From Micrasema longulum (taxonomy: Eukaryota; Arthropoda; Insecta; Trichoptera; Brachycentridae): a stretch of 64,000 nucleotides of DNA. A program made the translations under genes and the position numbers. How positions within the stretch are numbered: the stretch's first letter is position 1; each line of letters starts with the position of its first letter. Below are positions 1 through 12,274 of the stretch, piece after piece. The notes beneath the pieces were generated by a model. The model was not told the origin of the DNA. It saw nothing but the letters and a program-made list of their open reading frames with translations, and ran no database searches. Location: positions 1-64,000 of the forward strand of contig JAGVSM010001266.1 in assembly GCA_022494885.1 (NCBI GenBank), written 5' to 3'.

Positions 1-504
1 TTGCTCAGGAAATGCTTTCGTGAATTTAGATTGAATCTCGTTTTCTCCAGCCTGCGACGATGGCCTCAAAGACGAGCAATTAAAGATAACTTTCCTTTGT
101 AATCAGGGCCCTATTTAAAGGCAATTCAAACTACGTTGGTTTACTATACAAAAATACAATAATATGTAATTAACAACAGAGACAGTTTTTTAATATAATA
201 ACTGTAACATAATAAAAATCAAGAACTTCGAAAATTAATTGTAAAAAAATATAATTTCAAACAAGAACGTGTGTAGGTCATCTATCAGCTATCATCAACA
301 TTTTAGACAATATTATCTAGTTGTTTTTAATAAAAAGTTCTATCGTAAACGTCAAATTATTTACAAGACTTTAATCTTTGCCTGAAAATATATGAGAATG
401 ATATAAGTTGTTACAGAGTAAATAATCGAATCTCAATCTAAAATCTGCTAAAAGGCCACAAACAACTTTCAAATGCAAAGTTTAATTCTTTTTTTAAACT
501 TTTA
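1..504. other. AT-rich stretch, no gene seen
   Basis: Bases 1-110 are less AT-rich, with a short open frame on the plus strand (SSLRRWPQRRAIKDN) that I cannot assign; it could be the end of a transposon ORF from outside the window. The rest is AT-rich filler. Confidence 0.4.
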
Positions 505-640
505 CTTTAAAAAATTATAATATTCTAACCCTTTTAAATAAATATTTCATATCAATCGTGTCGGGAATCGAACCCGAGACCTCTTGCATGGTAGGCAAAA
601 GCTCTGAACATTTCGCCACGAGGCCGACGAGTATGATAGT
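505..640 (-). mobile_element. SINE-C copy (tRNA-derived), 5' truncated body with head
   Basis: Reading the minus strand, the tRNA-like head starts near 640 (GGCCTCGTGGCGAAATG) with the box B GGTTCGATTCC, followed by a body shared with copies at 5658-5835, 13000-13217 and 33175-33420. These recurring flanks make it a SINE rather than a tRNA gene. Confidence 0.75.
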
Positions 641-777
641 AGAACTATTTCATTTAGTACATGGTATTTCTAATTTATTGCCAAAACAACTCAAATTTAA
701 CATGATTGGGGAAAATAATAAAGTTTCAACTCGTTCAAAAGTATAATGTCATATATTAAATCCATTCTGGTCATTGA

Positions 778-1169
778 TAATGAGGAACTTCAGCCCTACG
801 GGAAATTAGATACAAAAAATGTTTTCTTGCGCGCTGTAGAAATTAGAGCATAAAATTGCATGGCAAAGTTTTTTAAAAAATGTAAAAAATATTTTAATAA
901 AAACGCACTACGTTAAACGACGTCACAGGTTCATATGAACCAACCAATGATATTAGGGCTGTGAAGGATATCTGGTTTGCTTATCGTAAACGAAACAATC
1001 GGAAGAACTGACAGAGAAGAACCTTTGACGTCCCGTGGAGTTATTTCAGAAATACAAAATTTAAAAAAATTGTAGCGCTTATTAAGCGATATATAAAAAT
1101 AGAATTCTTTGCTTGGTTTAATAGTATCTTAACAAATAAAAAATAAATAACCACTGAACTTCCTCATTG
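778..1169 (+). mobile_element. MITE-1 copy
   Basis: About 390 bp bounded by inverted ends AATGAGGAACTTCAG and CTGAACTTCCTCATT, with internal CTACGGGAAAT and CCAACCAATGATA. The same unit occurs at 16965-17357, 21475-21845, 23565-23983, 33040-33998 (interrupted) and, inverted, 43895-44308. No coding capacity; a non-autonomous DNA transposon. Confidence 0.8.
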
Positions 1170-1350
1170 TATTGATTGCTCAAGTTTATGTGTCGATATT
1201 ATTATTTTTGTAGATAAAAAAAAAAGCTGTTAGTTATATTTGTAAATTCATTGTTAGTATCAATATAAATCTCCAGCAACAAGCCACAAAAAGTGTCTTG
1301 GTGCGATTTTAGTTGCTTAAAATAAAAGATTATCAGTGCTTATGCACTCA

Positions 1351-1373
1351 TATTATTATTATTATTATTATTT
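1351..1373. repeat. ATT microsatellite
   Basis: Uninterrupted ATT trinucleotide run of about seven to eight units. Confidence 0.8.
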
Positions 1374-1578
1374 TTATTATATATTTATATATATTATTAT
1401 ACTCATATATTTATTCTGATAGAAACATAAAAAATACATTTAAATAAAAAATAATGTCAAGTAGGTACAATATAATAAGTTATCAGTAAAAACAATGTGT
1501 AAATTAGTAAATCTCTTGTTATTTAATTAATTTATTGCTGAAATAACCTTTCTACATGTAAATATTTTTTTTTTTCAG

Positions 1579-1672
1579 AGGCATTTTGCAGTATTGGGCC
1601 GCAGGGTTTTTTACATGTTAGACCGCCTTGGACCTTTGGGCGTCTGTCAGTTACAATGTTTAGAAGAAAGAG
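1579..1672 (+). other. Exon-like segment of unknown origin
   Basis: 94 open nucleotides between a strong polypyrimidine acceptor (T-run, CAG) and a donor GTGAGC, less AT-rich than its surroundings; plus-strand reading RHFAVLGRRVFYMLDRLGP. No partner exon was found and the peptide is not recognised. It may equally be a fragment of a dispersed repeat. Confidence 0.2.
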
Positions 1673-3604
1673 GTGAGCAAATGGTACACCTTTTTATATC
1701 CTGTAAAATATTTTTATGACTAAAAATTGTGTTGCTTTTAATTGTCAAATATCTCCTTATTGTTTTTATTATTGTTATTGTTATTTTTACTTTTCATGTT
1801 TAGTCGTTTACATTTGTTTTAATTTTCTTATTATTATTAGTTTTTACATTTATGTTTCATTTTTTAATTATAAATGGTATATTCTCTCATTTAAATTTGT
1901 GCTTCATTTTTATTATTATCGGTATGTTTTCAAATTTATATTTATATTTCATTTCTTGTTACAAATAGTATATTTTAAAATTTATATTCATACTTTAATT
2001 GTTATAACTATCGGTATGTCTTCTAATCTATAATAATTATACATTTTATATTTGAAGAACTAACTTTATAGTTATTCATTATAATGAAATAAATAAAACA
2101 AATCTTGTTTTTAACCACTAATTTATTATATGTCAATTTTTTTACCGCAAGTTAATTGTTTGCTTTAAAACCGGTCGGTGGAAAAAAAAATAGTAGTTAA
2201 AAACAAAGTTATTTTATTATAATAATCGTGTCTCATTTCTCAACGATTATGGTATATTTTCTAATTTATATTTATGCTTCAATTTTTATTATTACCTGTA
2301 TGTTTTCTTATTTATATTTATTTTGAATTTTTCGATATTATTAAAAAATTTCAACATCATTTAATGCAATGAAAAAAAACACATGTATAAGAGAATGTCC
2401 TTTCTAAACACAGGAATTTCCTAGCTAGTCGGGACCTGAAACAAAGAAACTCTGTAAATTTAAAAACTGTGAAATACAAAAATGAATTAATATTAGTTTT
2501 TATAAATATGTGTGTGTATTCTTAATTTCTTTATTTTCGATATTTTTCTTTCAGATATTAAATTACAATTAGTAAAAAGTAAATTACGTACTTTTTAATT
2601 ATTTCGATTGTTTCTTTTTTAACCTATTTTTATTGACTCTACTTTTTAAACTTAGTATAACTGCTACGTTTTATTATTTTTAAACTTTATTATGTATTAT
2701 GTAAACAAATTTGTAAAGAAGAAGCCCTATGGGCGTATAATGAATAAAAAAATAATTTGATCCAATTTGTAGTGGATCTTTTGTTGAAATGAAATGATTG
2801 TGACTTATCACAGTTTCGTTGCAAGGTTGCGTGAAGTTTAGATGAAAGATTCACTTACTCGTACATTATTTGGAGATTTAATAGATAATATAATGAATAC
2901 ATGATATACAAGCTGTGATTAAATTAAATACAACACAGGATAAAATAAATTGTGACGTGTTTAATTTACATGATGTGGGTAATTGCAGGTTTTAGTAAGA
3001 GAGAGTAAAAACGAAACTGAACCGAAGCTAATCGAGGACACGTAGATTCTGGCTAGCTTCGATCGCGCCGTCGAGCAGTGCGCCTGTTTCCGATGTATGT
3101 TCACGGTGCTGCTAGTGGTAGAAATATAGCACAACAGTGTGTTCATGTATTCTTGAAATAAAACCTAAATAAAATGTTTATTTTTTGACTGAAACACCAT
3201 CACCTTGAATATTTCTTGTAATTCGTGTACGCAAACCAAAGCGAACAATCTTTAATTTAATGTGTTTCATTACAGCATTAAAATATGCTGATTACTGATT
3301 ACTTATTACATTACCACACGTGTTATCGGAATGACCTTTGTTCGTTTCGCCCCAAAAGAGCGTGGTTGAAATAAAGCCATTAATTCTCGCGTGGGTAGAA
3401 TTAAAAACAAAACACAATTCGGTGGAATTAAACCATCATTACCACTTCCATAGTTAACATTCACACAACCAGCCCCTAAAACATGTTGGCTGTATCGACA
3501 CTAAAAGGCTTTGTGACACGATCGTTCTGGAACTTACCACCAGAACCGAATTGGTTAGCGGTGTTTATTTCATTTATTTTTTAAAAATTCAACTTTAAAA
3601 TATA
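1673..3604. other. AT-rich intergenic stretch
   Basis: Long T-rich and A-rich tracts; an open frame at 1716-2033 is Phe/Tyr low complexity from T-rich DNA. No recognised repeat or gene. Confidence 0.5.
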
Positions 3605-4075
3605 AAATATCAATCATCATTATTCCATGTCCGCTCGCTAGTTGGAAAATATGGTATCCACAAAGAGCCTCCATGCATGTCTTTCGGCTTCCAACTCCTT
3701 TACATCCTCCCAAGTCAGTCGAAGTTCTGACATAAACTGCCGACGAACAGTCAGCAGTGAACGTCTAGAACGTCGGGAGCGTAATGCCTGGTAAAGTAGA
3801 CAAGCGTAGTTAAGGCTTTCAGGAGACATCCGCAGTACATGGCCTAGCCAACCGTAGCGCCTTCGCGTTACAACAGTTGTCGCCGAAGTTTTTTGCATCC
3901 TTTCTCTACTTCATTCCGCATAAAGTCAAACCACCGCAAACCCAAGATTCTTTTGAGACGCCTATTCTCAAAACTCACTATTTTGCTGTTGGGCCCTGGT
4001 GAGGTGCTGCGATTCGCATCCGTAGAGGAGAATAGGTGTTATGCAGGCGTTATATAGGTGGCATTTGATTTTCTG
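3605..4075 (-). mobile_element. LINE-E fragment, end of reverse-transcriptase ORF
   Basis: Minus-strand reading contains TRRRYGWLGHVLRMSPESL, the post-RT motif (RW.GH..RM) of non-LTR retrotransposon ORF2, and ends near 3640. The plus-strand landmark CCACAAAGAGCCTCC recurs at about 20240; a shortened form of the same segment recurs near 41465. Frames are broken. Confidence 0.8.
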
Positions 4076-4299
4076 GAATTGATCGTCAAAGAGGTTTTTA
4101 TATTTTATTTTTTTATATATTTCACTCATATTATGCTATGAAATATATATATACGGCCTAAGCCAATTACAACAGTTACATGAAGAAACATAAATGCAAG
4201 AAACTGAACAAAAAGAACATAAAACTATTTAGCAAAGACAAACAAGGGCAAAACAATAATTGTATACAATATATTAAAAAAACGAAAGACCAAAACTTT

Positions 4300-4520
4300 G
4301 AGCTAAACCATGCCAATCCAACTTCATCCCACACTGTTTAGTCGCGAAGAGATCTACGAAAAGCCGGAAGATCTATCCCAAAAATTCCAAGTCGTGTGAT
4401 GAATTGACTAATCTACACATTCTGGACATTGGGGCATAAAAACCAAAGTTGTTCTTAGAAGATTTTATAAATAGCAGATTTTGACTTCTGGTGACACGGT
4501 TGGGAACATGAAAAGAAATT
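4300..4520 (-). mobile_element. LINE ORF2 C-terminal fragment (CR1/L2-like)
   Basis: Minus-strand reading has FHVPNRVTRSQN and FYAPMSRMCRLVNS, a pattern typical of the C terminus of CR1/L2-type LINE ORF2, followed by a stop. The clade is inferred from the pattern only. Confidence 0.55.
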
Positions 4521-5099
4521 GATTTCAACAGAGATGGGAGACTTAGAGAGTTAAAACTAGAGAGATAATGCGCTTTTATGAGTTAGTAAGAAACAGTATC
4601 GTTTAGTTGTTAAATTAAAACTGTGAAATGAAGCCAGTTTTTCCCTTATTAATGTGTCGCGTGCCTAGGGAAACATTTTACAGATTCGATACATTGCAAC
4701 AGTTTGTTTGTGAAAGAACGATAAATTGATAAAATGCATTGAAGATGTTAGGATTTGTTTTTTGTTTTCTAAAATAACCGCGTACTGAGAACTCTTTACA
4801 ACTCTTGATGCAAAGAAGACTCGACAGTGGGTCGTTAATTTGGGGGCTACATGAATTTAAGTACTTTCTTATGATAGAGAAAATCCAAAAGAAGTTTTAG
4901 GTATATATTTACACGAGAGAGTGCTTTTTGAGAGTTCTTTTACTTTATATTCATTTGAATAAAGTATTATGTTGGGCCAGAGACAAAAATGTGGTACCTA
5001 CTCACAGTGAGAATTGCAACAGCGTAACTAGGGCCCAGTAGGCAGCACATAAATTCAACGTTTAATACACATATAGTAAATGTGGCGTTCCATTTGAAG

Positions 5100-5460
5100 A
5101 TCCGATCTCTAGACAGCCTACTTACTGTTTAATGTGGCGCCTGCTATTCCGAGCCGCACTCCCAGCTATTTTTGAAAGCTGCCATTTTCGGTAACATATT
5201 CTCCCAGGTATTTGAAACTCTCGACCCTTTCGATGATTTGGTTTGACAGAGACAGGGGATTTTGGGCATCGAGGCATGAAGTGTTACCCAGTACATGGGT
5301 ATTTGTAATATTGATTTTGAAACCCATGCACGCGGAGTACCTATTTAGGCTATCTACAGTGGCCTGAAGACCCGTGACTGAATCGTCAATTATAACCGCA
5401 TCATCGGTATACTCTAGGTCGCAGAGTTTTTAGAAGGAAGAGATGGATATTCCTCGATCT
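5100..5460 (-). mobile_element. LINE reverse-transcriptase fragment with YTDD box
   Basis: Minus-strand reading includes CDLEYTDDAVIIDDS, the reverse-transcriptase catalytic box (F/Y-x-DD), then LNRYSACMGFKINITNTHV and ERVESFKYLGEYV, the standard order of RT motifs. Lies upstream, in sense, of the LINE-E C terminus at 3605-4075; probably one decayed copy split by other insertions. Confidence 0.75.
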
Positions 5461-5657
5461 AGTGGAATTCACTTCCTTAGGATGAAGTCCATGAGAATTA
5501 TAACAAGAAGATGTAATAATTTATAATATTATGGTATACCAAATACAACAAAATCCCCTCAAGCCAGTTTTTGTGGATTGTTGGCGGATAATTTTATTAG
5601 CAATAACCTAATATTATTAACGACATTTTAATACCATTCATAACAATAATAATTATG

Positions 5658-5835
5658 TTTCCGCACCTAATGAAGCACATTAATTATTACACCACCTACA
5701 GTGTATCTTGGTTATTTTTGTTACATAAAGGTAAGATGATCACTCTCACGCTTCATGTCAACCATGTCGGAAATCGTACCTAAAACCTCTTGCATGGATG
5801 ACAAAAGCGCTGAACATTTAATCTCTAGTCGGAAA
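5658..5835 (-). mobile_element. SINE-C copy, decayed
   Basis: From GCACCTAATG (tail side) to AGTCGG (head side) it follows the 33175-33420 copy with many substitutions; the box B is damaged. Confidence 0.65.
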
Positions 5836-6034
5836 ATTGTGAAATTTAAGAGGAAACCCGGTCAGAATTTTCTTCATACAAAAGTATTTTCGTATTTTCT
5901 CCCTGGTGTATTGCATTAGAGCAGTGTTGTTTTTTACACACCATATATATTTACCATTGGCGTCTCTATAGTTATTTTTTCGTTGATTTTTTTTTTATGA
6001 GAGCTAGCACCATCCAAAAATCCATTAAAGTACC
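5836..6034. other. AT-rich stretch
   Basis: Nothing recognised. Confidence 0.4.
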
Positions 6035-6320
6035 CAGTTTTATATGCCGTCTTCGGACGTACGTTTTACAAATATAAATTATTTTGAAAACCGGAAAATA
6101 TATTGACACAGAAAATATAATTCCTATGCTCTTTCTAAAAAAAAACAAATTCCATCAGTTTTGGAGTGCGGAAAACGGGACAACGAAACTTCGGTTTTGT
6201 CGATTTTTTGAGCAGTTGTCTTTTTTGCGCAATATTGGGAAACATCTGCGAGAGAGTCATAGAAAAACCATGTTCAAATACCTGTTCATTAAATTTCTTA
6301 TCCGTCGCATTTCCTCTTAA
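6035..6320 (+). repeat. Dispersed repeat D
   Basis: Shares landmarks with the inverted segment 22635-22850: TGCCGTCTTCGGACG versus TGCTGTCTTCGGGCG, then GTGCGGAAAACGGGACA. Two diverged copies of an unnamed repeat; no coding signal. Confidence 0.55.
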
Positions 6321-6609
6321 AAGCAAAAATGTCAAAGTTCTGCTTTTTTTTTTTTACTTAAATTTAAGAAAAAATATTGTCATAATGATTATTTTGCCAC
6401 CACTCAAACTGAACCATTTAAAACTAGATAGTTATAGTGGGTAAACTTTAAGTTATGGCATGTTTTAGCAAATGAATGTAAGTTTACTGATAGTGCGGAT
6501 ATGTTTGTAACTGCTCCCTTGTAAAAATATTTTTTTGAGTTGTGCCACTGTTCAATTTAATTCCTTATTTGTTCTTAATTAGGCGTGTTTTTCATTTTAC
6601 AATTCCGAT

Positions 6610-6860
6610 TTCAGCCCTGATGTAAACCTGGGGCAGCACTAAATTGTGTGTGGGAGGGTGGGCCAGGATAAGAAAGGGCCCCTCATTTGAGGAACATTGG
6701 AATGGTTTTAGAGCACCAGCCCCGTGGCAGAGGTGTGGTGGTGTAATGAAGTGGTGCTGGACCCGTCCATTACCCCCTCCCTTCCCCGACTGGTATTAGA
6801 AGGGCTGCAGAGAGTGCTTATGGGGAGTGAGAAGGAGGCCATTTTAAAAGCTTGTAATAG
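6610..6860. other. GC-richer island of unknown nature
   Basis: About 250 bases of markedly higher GC (GGGAGGGTGGGCCAGG, CCCCTCCCTTCCCCGAC) in otherwise AT-rich DNA. No open frame of note and no relative found elsewhere in the window; probably an unidentified transposon fragment. Confidence 0.3.
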
Positions 6861-7294
6861 CCGCTCAATTTTCGTACACGCATTATAATTTACCCGCCCG
6901 TAAAATTGCCAGATTTTTTTAACTTACACAATTTCCTGAATTTGATTTTTAACTCTCATGTGGCTGTGATGTCACACTAGTCTACATACGACACAAGAAT
7001 TGATATATATTTCTTATTATTTGAAATTATTAAGTTGTATTTTTTGTAATCTTCAAATTGACGTTTTTAAGAAATAAAAATATTTATCCTGGCTACGCGA
7101 GGAATGTATGTGTGAAAGAGCACGAAAAAACCACGTATTTGGGTTTTCATATAACAGTATCACTATCATGAACAAACTTAGTAATTTGTGTTTGTTTGAC
7201 TAGAAAATCAAAATGGTCGCAAAGGGTACAGTGGATCGAATACCGTAATAATCATAATCCACTGTATACAAGCTGTTATAAGTAATTATTTTGC

Positions 7295-7340
7295 TACCCA
7301 CATATTCACTAAAGTTTAGACTTTAGTGAATATGTGGGTA
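7295..7340. repeat. Perfect 21-bp inverted repeat, 4-base loop
   Basis: Arms 7295-7315 and 7320-7340 (TACCCACATATTCACTAAAG...), loop TTAG. A perfect hairpin in either strand. Confidence 0.9.
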
Positions 7341-9040
7341 TGTAAATACATATTATTTACTGTTTACTAATAGAATGAGCCACTGCTGATTTATTTGTGA
7401 TCCACTGCACTTGACCTTGAGTACACATTGGATCATTTACAATTTTTTAATAAAACCGATGTAACATTTTAAATTGTTAGTAAACAAAAAAAAAACAACG
7501 CAGTTCAAAAATATTAAGCTACAATGATCTCAAATTTTAGTTTTCATATTTAAACCATTACAGCCGTTTTAAAAAAAGGTGATTTACTGTCGGCTCCCTG
7601 ACCCTATTCAATGTATAATATTCAAACTTTTTATATAATAAGTAACTTTGATTGTTTAATCCAGTTCATGTCGGCAAATATTTTGGCATACTCATATTGT
7701 TATTTTAAAATCGCCAGAAGACATAACAAGTTCAATGTGTATTTTTTATTAAGTAAGTTATCCATATATTATGAATTGCAAAATCAATTCAACTGATTTT
7801 TTACTGATTTAACTTTTAAGATCCTCATGACTTTTTAATTTGATTTAACTATGTATTTTTTTTTTTATTACATCTTTTACTTTATTTTTTAATATGTTGT
7901 TTTTTTTCTCTTTCTACTCGGTATTTTGCTATGTTTTTTTTTCTTTTTTTAAATATGCTTTTTGCTATATAACATACATTCATTTTTTTTTTATGACTTT
8001 AAATACGTTTCTTACTATGTATTCTGTTTTTATTTTCCATTTTACTGAGTTTCAAAATATTTTTATAGACATATTTATATATTTTAATGGTTTTTACTAT
8101 GTTTTCATTGCATTTATTACTTTGTTTTTGTTATATTTTTGCTACGTTTTTTTACTACATTTTTATTATGTTACACTACAATTTTACTATGTTTTTATTA
8201 CATTTTACTATGTTTTTACTACATTTTTTACCATGTTTTTACTCCATTTTTTACTTTGTTTTTCACCTTGTCCTGTATCTTTATACCTGTTTCTATATAT
8301 TGATTCCTGTTTTTTATATTTTTTTGACTGTCTTAGAACGGGGTAAATAACCCTAGTTAGACAGTCAATGCAACTTTACACAAATTATAATTTTGTGTAT
8401 GTTATATAATGATAATAAATAAAACAATAAATAAATAAAAACTAACTGCCATAATAATTAGGCATTTTTGAGTTGAATCGCGGTTTATTGATAGGTATCG
8501 AAAGGTTTTATTACCAATTTAAAAACATGTGACCAAACTTTTGGGCTTAATGTTGTATTTAAAACATATTACAAAAAACAGCGCGGTAAAATTAGCTGAA
8601 ATAAAATTTACATTCCACGTTTTTACGACCGACTTGAGTAGTCTGAATTAATAATTATTAATAAATTCGCAAGTTTTTCCCTTCTGATGTATCGTAATAA
8701 CGCATTACTGAACATAAATAGCTCATTAATGTATAATACCTTATCCAAAGTACACCCTTTGGTTCCCGATGGTTGCAATTTCCTTTCCCTTACATTATTA
8801 TATAATATGTGTTTAACATGCAAGCATTGTAGGCCCTTTCGCTGCTTCTAAACCTGTTTCGTTTGCTCTTGATTTTTTTAATTTATAATGATTGCTGGTT
8901 TATATATAGTTTATATTAAAGTACTAAAGGTTAGCATGGCTAGTTTGTGGTTCGAAGTATCAAATGGTCACCGCATTTTTTTACCACGTAAGACGTATCA
9001 AGTGTAAAAACAATTTTAAATATTAATTTAAAAACTGTTT
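7341..9040. other. AT-rich stretch with T-rich degenerate tandem region
   Basis: Around 7855-8340 the plus strand is a run of T tracts separated by ACTATG/ACTACA-like spacers, giving a spurious Phe/Tyr-rich frame (7894-8346). No gene or named repeat otherwise. Confidence 0.5.
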
Positions 9041-9044
9041 TTAC

Positions 9045-9170
9045 CCTGGAATAGTCCTTGGACTTCTGATCATAATACTGATCGTTTTACCTTTATGTAA
9101 CGAAAGTGATTAAGATACGCTGCGGTTGGTGAACTTATGCAGTTCCCTATGCACCATTAGGTGTACAAAG
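9045..9170 (+). mobile_element. SINE-C copy, 3' part
   Basis: Contains GATACGCTGCGGTTGGTG and CCCTATGCACCATTAGGTG, the reverse complement of the tail of the 33175-33420 copy, so here the element is on the plus strand and lacks its tRNA head. Confidence 0.7.
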
Positions 9171-9699
9171 AGAATTATTGAGTTGTGGTTAGGCAACCTT
9201 GTGGTAAAGTAGATGTAAAGACATGTTGTCGTGATTAGATACTGTTGTACGCTTCGATACAAAATAAAAAAAATAACTTAAAAAAACAGATTTCAGATAA
9301 TCTTTTACAACCAACAAACCATGCATTTTAATAGGCCACCCATACATGTACAAGGGAGGCATATATCTTTTAAACTCACGCCCCTCCCTTCAACACCATA
9401 AAATATTTTTAAAACCTAATCAGTGCAGGTAACGGTTGCATGCATGGAATTTTAAGTTATCCATAATAATAATATTGATAAAAAAACGTGTAGAGCCCTA
9501 CTTATAGACCAATTTTACAATTATGCCTAGGCATAGCGGTAGAATAAGGATGGTATATTAAAAATTCTTAAATCTCACATAAAATATTACTAAAAAATAA
9601 AATAAAAACTAAACAATTCAATTTAACTGAACTCTTTAAACTAGAATCCATAAAGTTTATTCATAAATTAGCCATTGATGTAATTGTAGACGAAGAATT

Positions 9700-9960
9700 A
9701 AAACTTGGAAAAAACTGTAGTTAACATGAACACAATACGAGAATATCAGAAAAATATCATTTATAACCTTCTAAAACAAGAACAGGACAATCAAGACTAA
9801 TAAACCATGGACTGAAATTTTACAATAAACTACCATACAAAACTAAACAAAAGACTCCGACAACCTTTAAAAAAGATGTTAAAAATATTATTTTTAACCG
9901 TAGAATGTGAATTTTAATAGTAAAAATATTTTGTTAAATGTATGTTATCCGTAAGGGATT
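9700..9960 (+). mobile_element. LINE 3' end
   Basis: Plus-strand reading RLINHGLKFYNKLPYKTKQK followed by a stop and an AT-rich tail; a related segment lies inverted at 33590-33790. The pattern (FYNKLP) is a LINE ORF2 C terminus. Confidence 0.6.
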
Positions 9961-10526
9961 ATCAATGAAAGTTTTTTTTTTTTTTAATTAATAAGTATCT
10001 ACCCACCAAAATTTTACCGGAACGAGTGGATCGGCGCGATACGTGTGAAACGGGCCTGTAATGACGAACACAATCAATCATTTTTACACTATAAATATTA
10101 TAGATTATGTAAATGTTTATTTGCGATATTTCATCGAAAGCATTTATTTTTCCGCCCATTTGGTGTGTTTCCGCTTTCGGTATCGTTGTTGAGATGAGAG
10201 CCAAAAAGCGACTTCTAAAGGGTCGTACCTCGCACCACATGTTGCGGAGCGTTGGTCCATGTAGCAACTAGGAGATCATCCTAACTTGGTCCTGTCACGT
10301 CAAGTTAACTCTGAGAACCCGCACATAATTAAAGCGCGCTAACAAGACATGATGTTGTATGAGCTCTCCTTTCGAGAGGGTGGGCGAATGACGAACAACA
10401 CGGGAACTATCCCGACCAAACAGGTCATTACGAGTCGTTAAATCAATTAAAATATTACAAAACATTTATGTTTTGTAGGTAAAAATTCTTGATGGAAGTT
10501 CATTGTATTTTTTTATAGAAATAAAA
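9961..10526. other. Unassigned stretch
   Basis: Moderate GC between 10,000 and 10,440, with a minus-strand open frame (9962-10267) I cannot assign. No repeat partner seen. Confidence 0.3.
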
Positions 10527-10534
10527 GACGAGTG

Positions 10535-11334
10535 CATAGAATTAAGAATAGTCCAGAAACAGCATACGCACATCAAACAGAAGGCGACTAAACTACTGAT
10601 AAATGAGTAGGTTTACATTTTGACCCTTTAGTTTTTTTGTAGAGGTCGCTCAGTACGCAACTCCTGATTTGAATTCAACTCTGTCGTGTTGTTTGCTTTT
10701 AAAGTGCGGAAATACTGCTAGGATCTCAAAGAAACAGGATGGTATCAAATATCTTATGTAATTAGCAAACGAATGTTTAAGTAGCAAATGCATTACTTAA
10801 AAATTGAATTATTTTTCCATCTGTCAGATTGTCGATGAAACAAAATGGAAATTTCGTTAGTGTTGCTAGGGTAGTATTTTTTTTTTACCTTTCTTTGCTC
10901 ATCTAATGAAAGTACTAAAGGAAATTAGACCTCGGATTAAACAACGCCGTGGGGGACATTTGAACGACATTATCTTTAAAACATCAAATATTATTTAACG
11001 TGATATAAAAATATCCGTTTTATGTAAAATAAAATTAGTTTTATATTTTAAGCTCTAAGTTCATTCATTCAATTACTCTTATTTATATATTCTGATCTTC
11101 TCTTTTTTGCCAATTATTGTTTCCGCGTGCACAATAAAAATTTAGAGAAATTAACAGATTCCTTTTTTTACCTTACATTTGTGTTGTGATTTTTTTTTTC
11201 CTATCAAGCAACGTTACGCGGTGACATCACGAATGCGCGCGGCGAATGTAGGACATAGTGGGAGGATTATTAGACACAGTCCGATGTATTCAAATATGAT
11301 TCTACGCTCTTTCTGGACTATTCTTAATTCTATG
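10535..11334. mobile_element. Non-autonomous hAT-like DNA transposon, 800 bp
   Basis: Ends are inverted repeats of about 25 bp (CATAGAATTAAGAATAGTCC... at 10535-10559; its complement at 11310-11334). Flanked by 8-bp target duplications GACGAGTG (10527-10534) and GATGAGTG (11335-11342), seven of eight identical. The 8-bp duplication suggests the hAT superfamily. No transposase frame inside. Confidence 0.8.
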
Positions 11335-11342
11335 GATGAGTG

Positions 11343-12186
11343 ATACTTTAATCTACTAATTTGGAATATCCAGTGATCGATTTCATCACTTTCGCGATAT
11401 CTTCGAGACTGATATCTTTATTTTGAAATTCAATGTATTCATCAATGTAAGGATAGAGAATTCAGAATTATAAGACAGTAAATAAAATTTGATAGTTTTT
11501 TTTAAGGATCATTAACAAAGTGTTTCGCGATAACTAATTTTCATACAAATATACACATTTTCGTATATAAATATCGATGTTACTTTATACCGTCTCGATA
11601 CGTGCCGATGAAGATAGTGTTCATAATCGAGGCCCCGGGCCCCGATTACAATGGGAAGTTTACAGAGTTATCTTCGACTAAAGGAAAACCAATATTTTTT
11701 TACATGAGCACTTAAAGTATCTTCATCGGTAACCTATAATAATTGAACATGTTTCAAAGAACAAAATGTATGCATATTCTGCTTTTCAAACAGAAAACTT
11801 AATTTTACTTCGTAAATAAAATTTAAGATATTTATCTTAAATATTTATTAACTTCAAATTGTAATCGGGGCGGCTCTCGCCCTTAGATTAAGTATTTAAT
11901 TTTATTGTTTTTTGTAGCAGTTGCGTTATTATTTTTGATTATTATTACCGTAACTACAGTTAAATTATTATATTACATACATGCAAATGTACCGAACTAA
12001 TTTGCTTCTTAAATAAAAAAACGTTTTCCTAATTTGCAAGATTGTTTAAATTAGCTAAAGGTTAATGAATAATTTTTTTACATCTTTATTTGCAATACCA
12101 TGCTTTTCTTTATATATTATTCAATATGCGAAGAATTATTTGGAGAGCTGGTATTTTATTTTTTTGAACCAACAATGTTTTGAGTA
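11343..12186. other. AT-rich stretch
   Basis: Includes a short GC-rich patch GGCCCCGGGCCCCGATTAC at 11632-11650. No gene or repeat recognised. Confidence 0.4.
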
Positions 12187-12243
12187 TGTCATGACTTCCA
12201 TAATCCCTTCTCAAAAATGTTTTCCCTCTCTGTTGCAATAAAC
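12187..12243 (+). mobile_element. MITE-2 fragment
   Basis: GTCATGACTTCCATAATCCC then TCTCAAAAATGTTTTCCCTC resembles the right half of the 18926-19385 element. Confidence 0.5.
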
Positions 12244-12274
12244 TTTACTGTTTATTTATCAACAATACAATATA

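Noticed and set aside
1716..2033. 105-codon open frame
   Set aside because: Same cause: T-rich DNA giving Phe/Tyr/Ile repeats.
7894..8346. 150-codon open frame as a membrane protein
   Set aside because: Phe/Tyr-rich because the DNA is a degenerate T-rich tandem stretch; no start context, no splice sites, no homology-like pattern.
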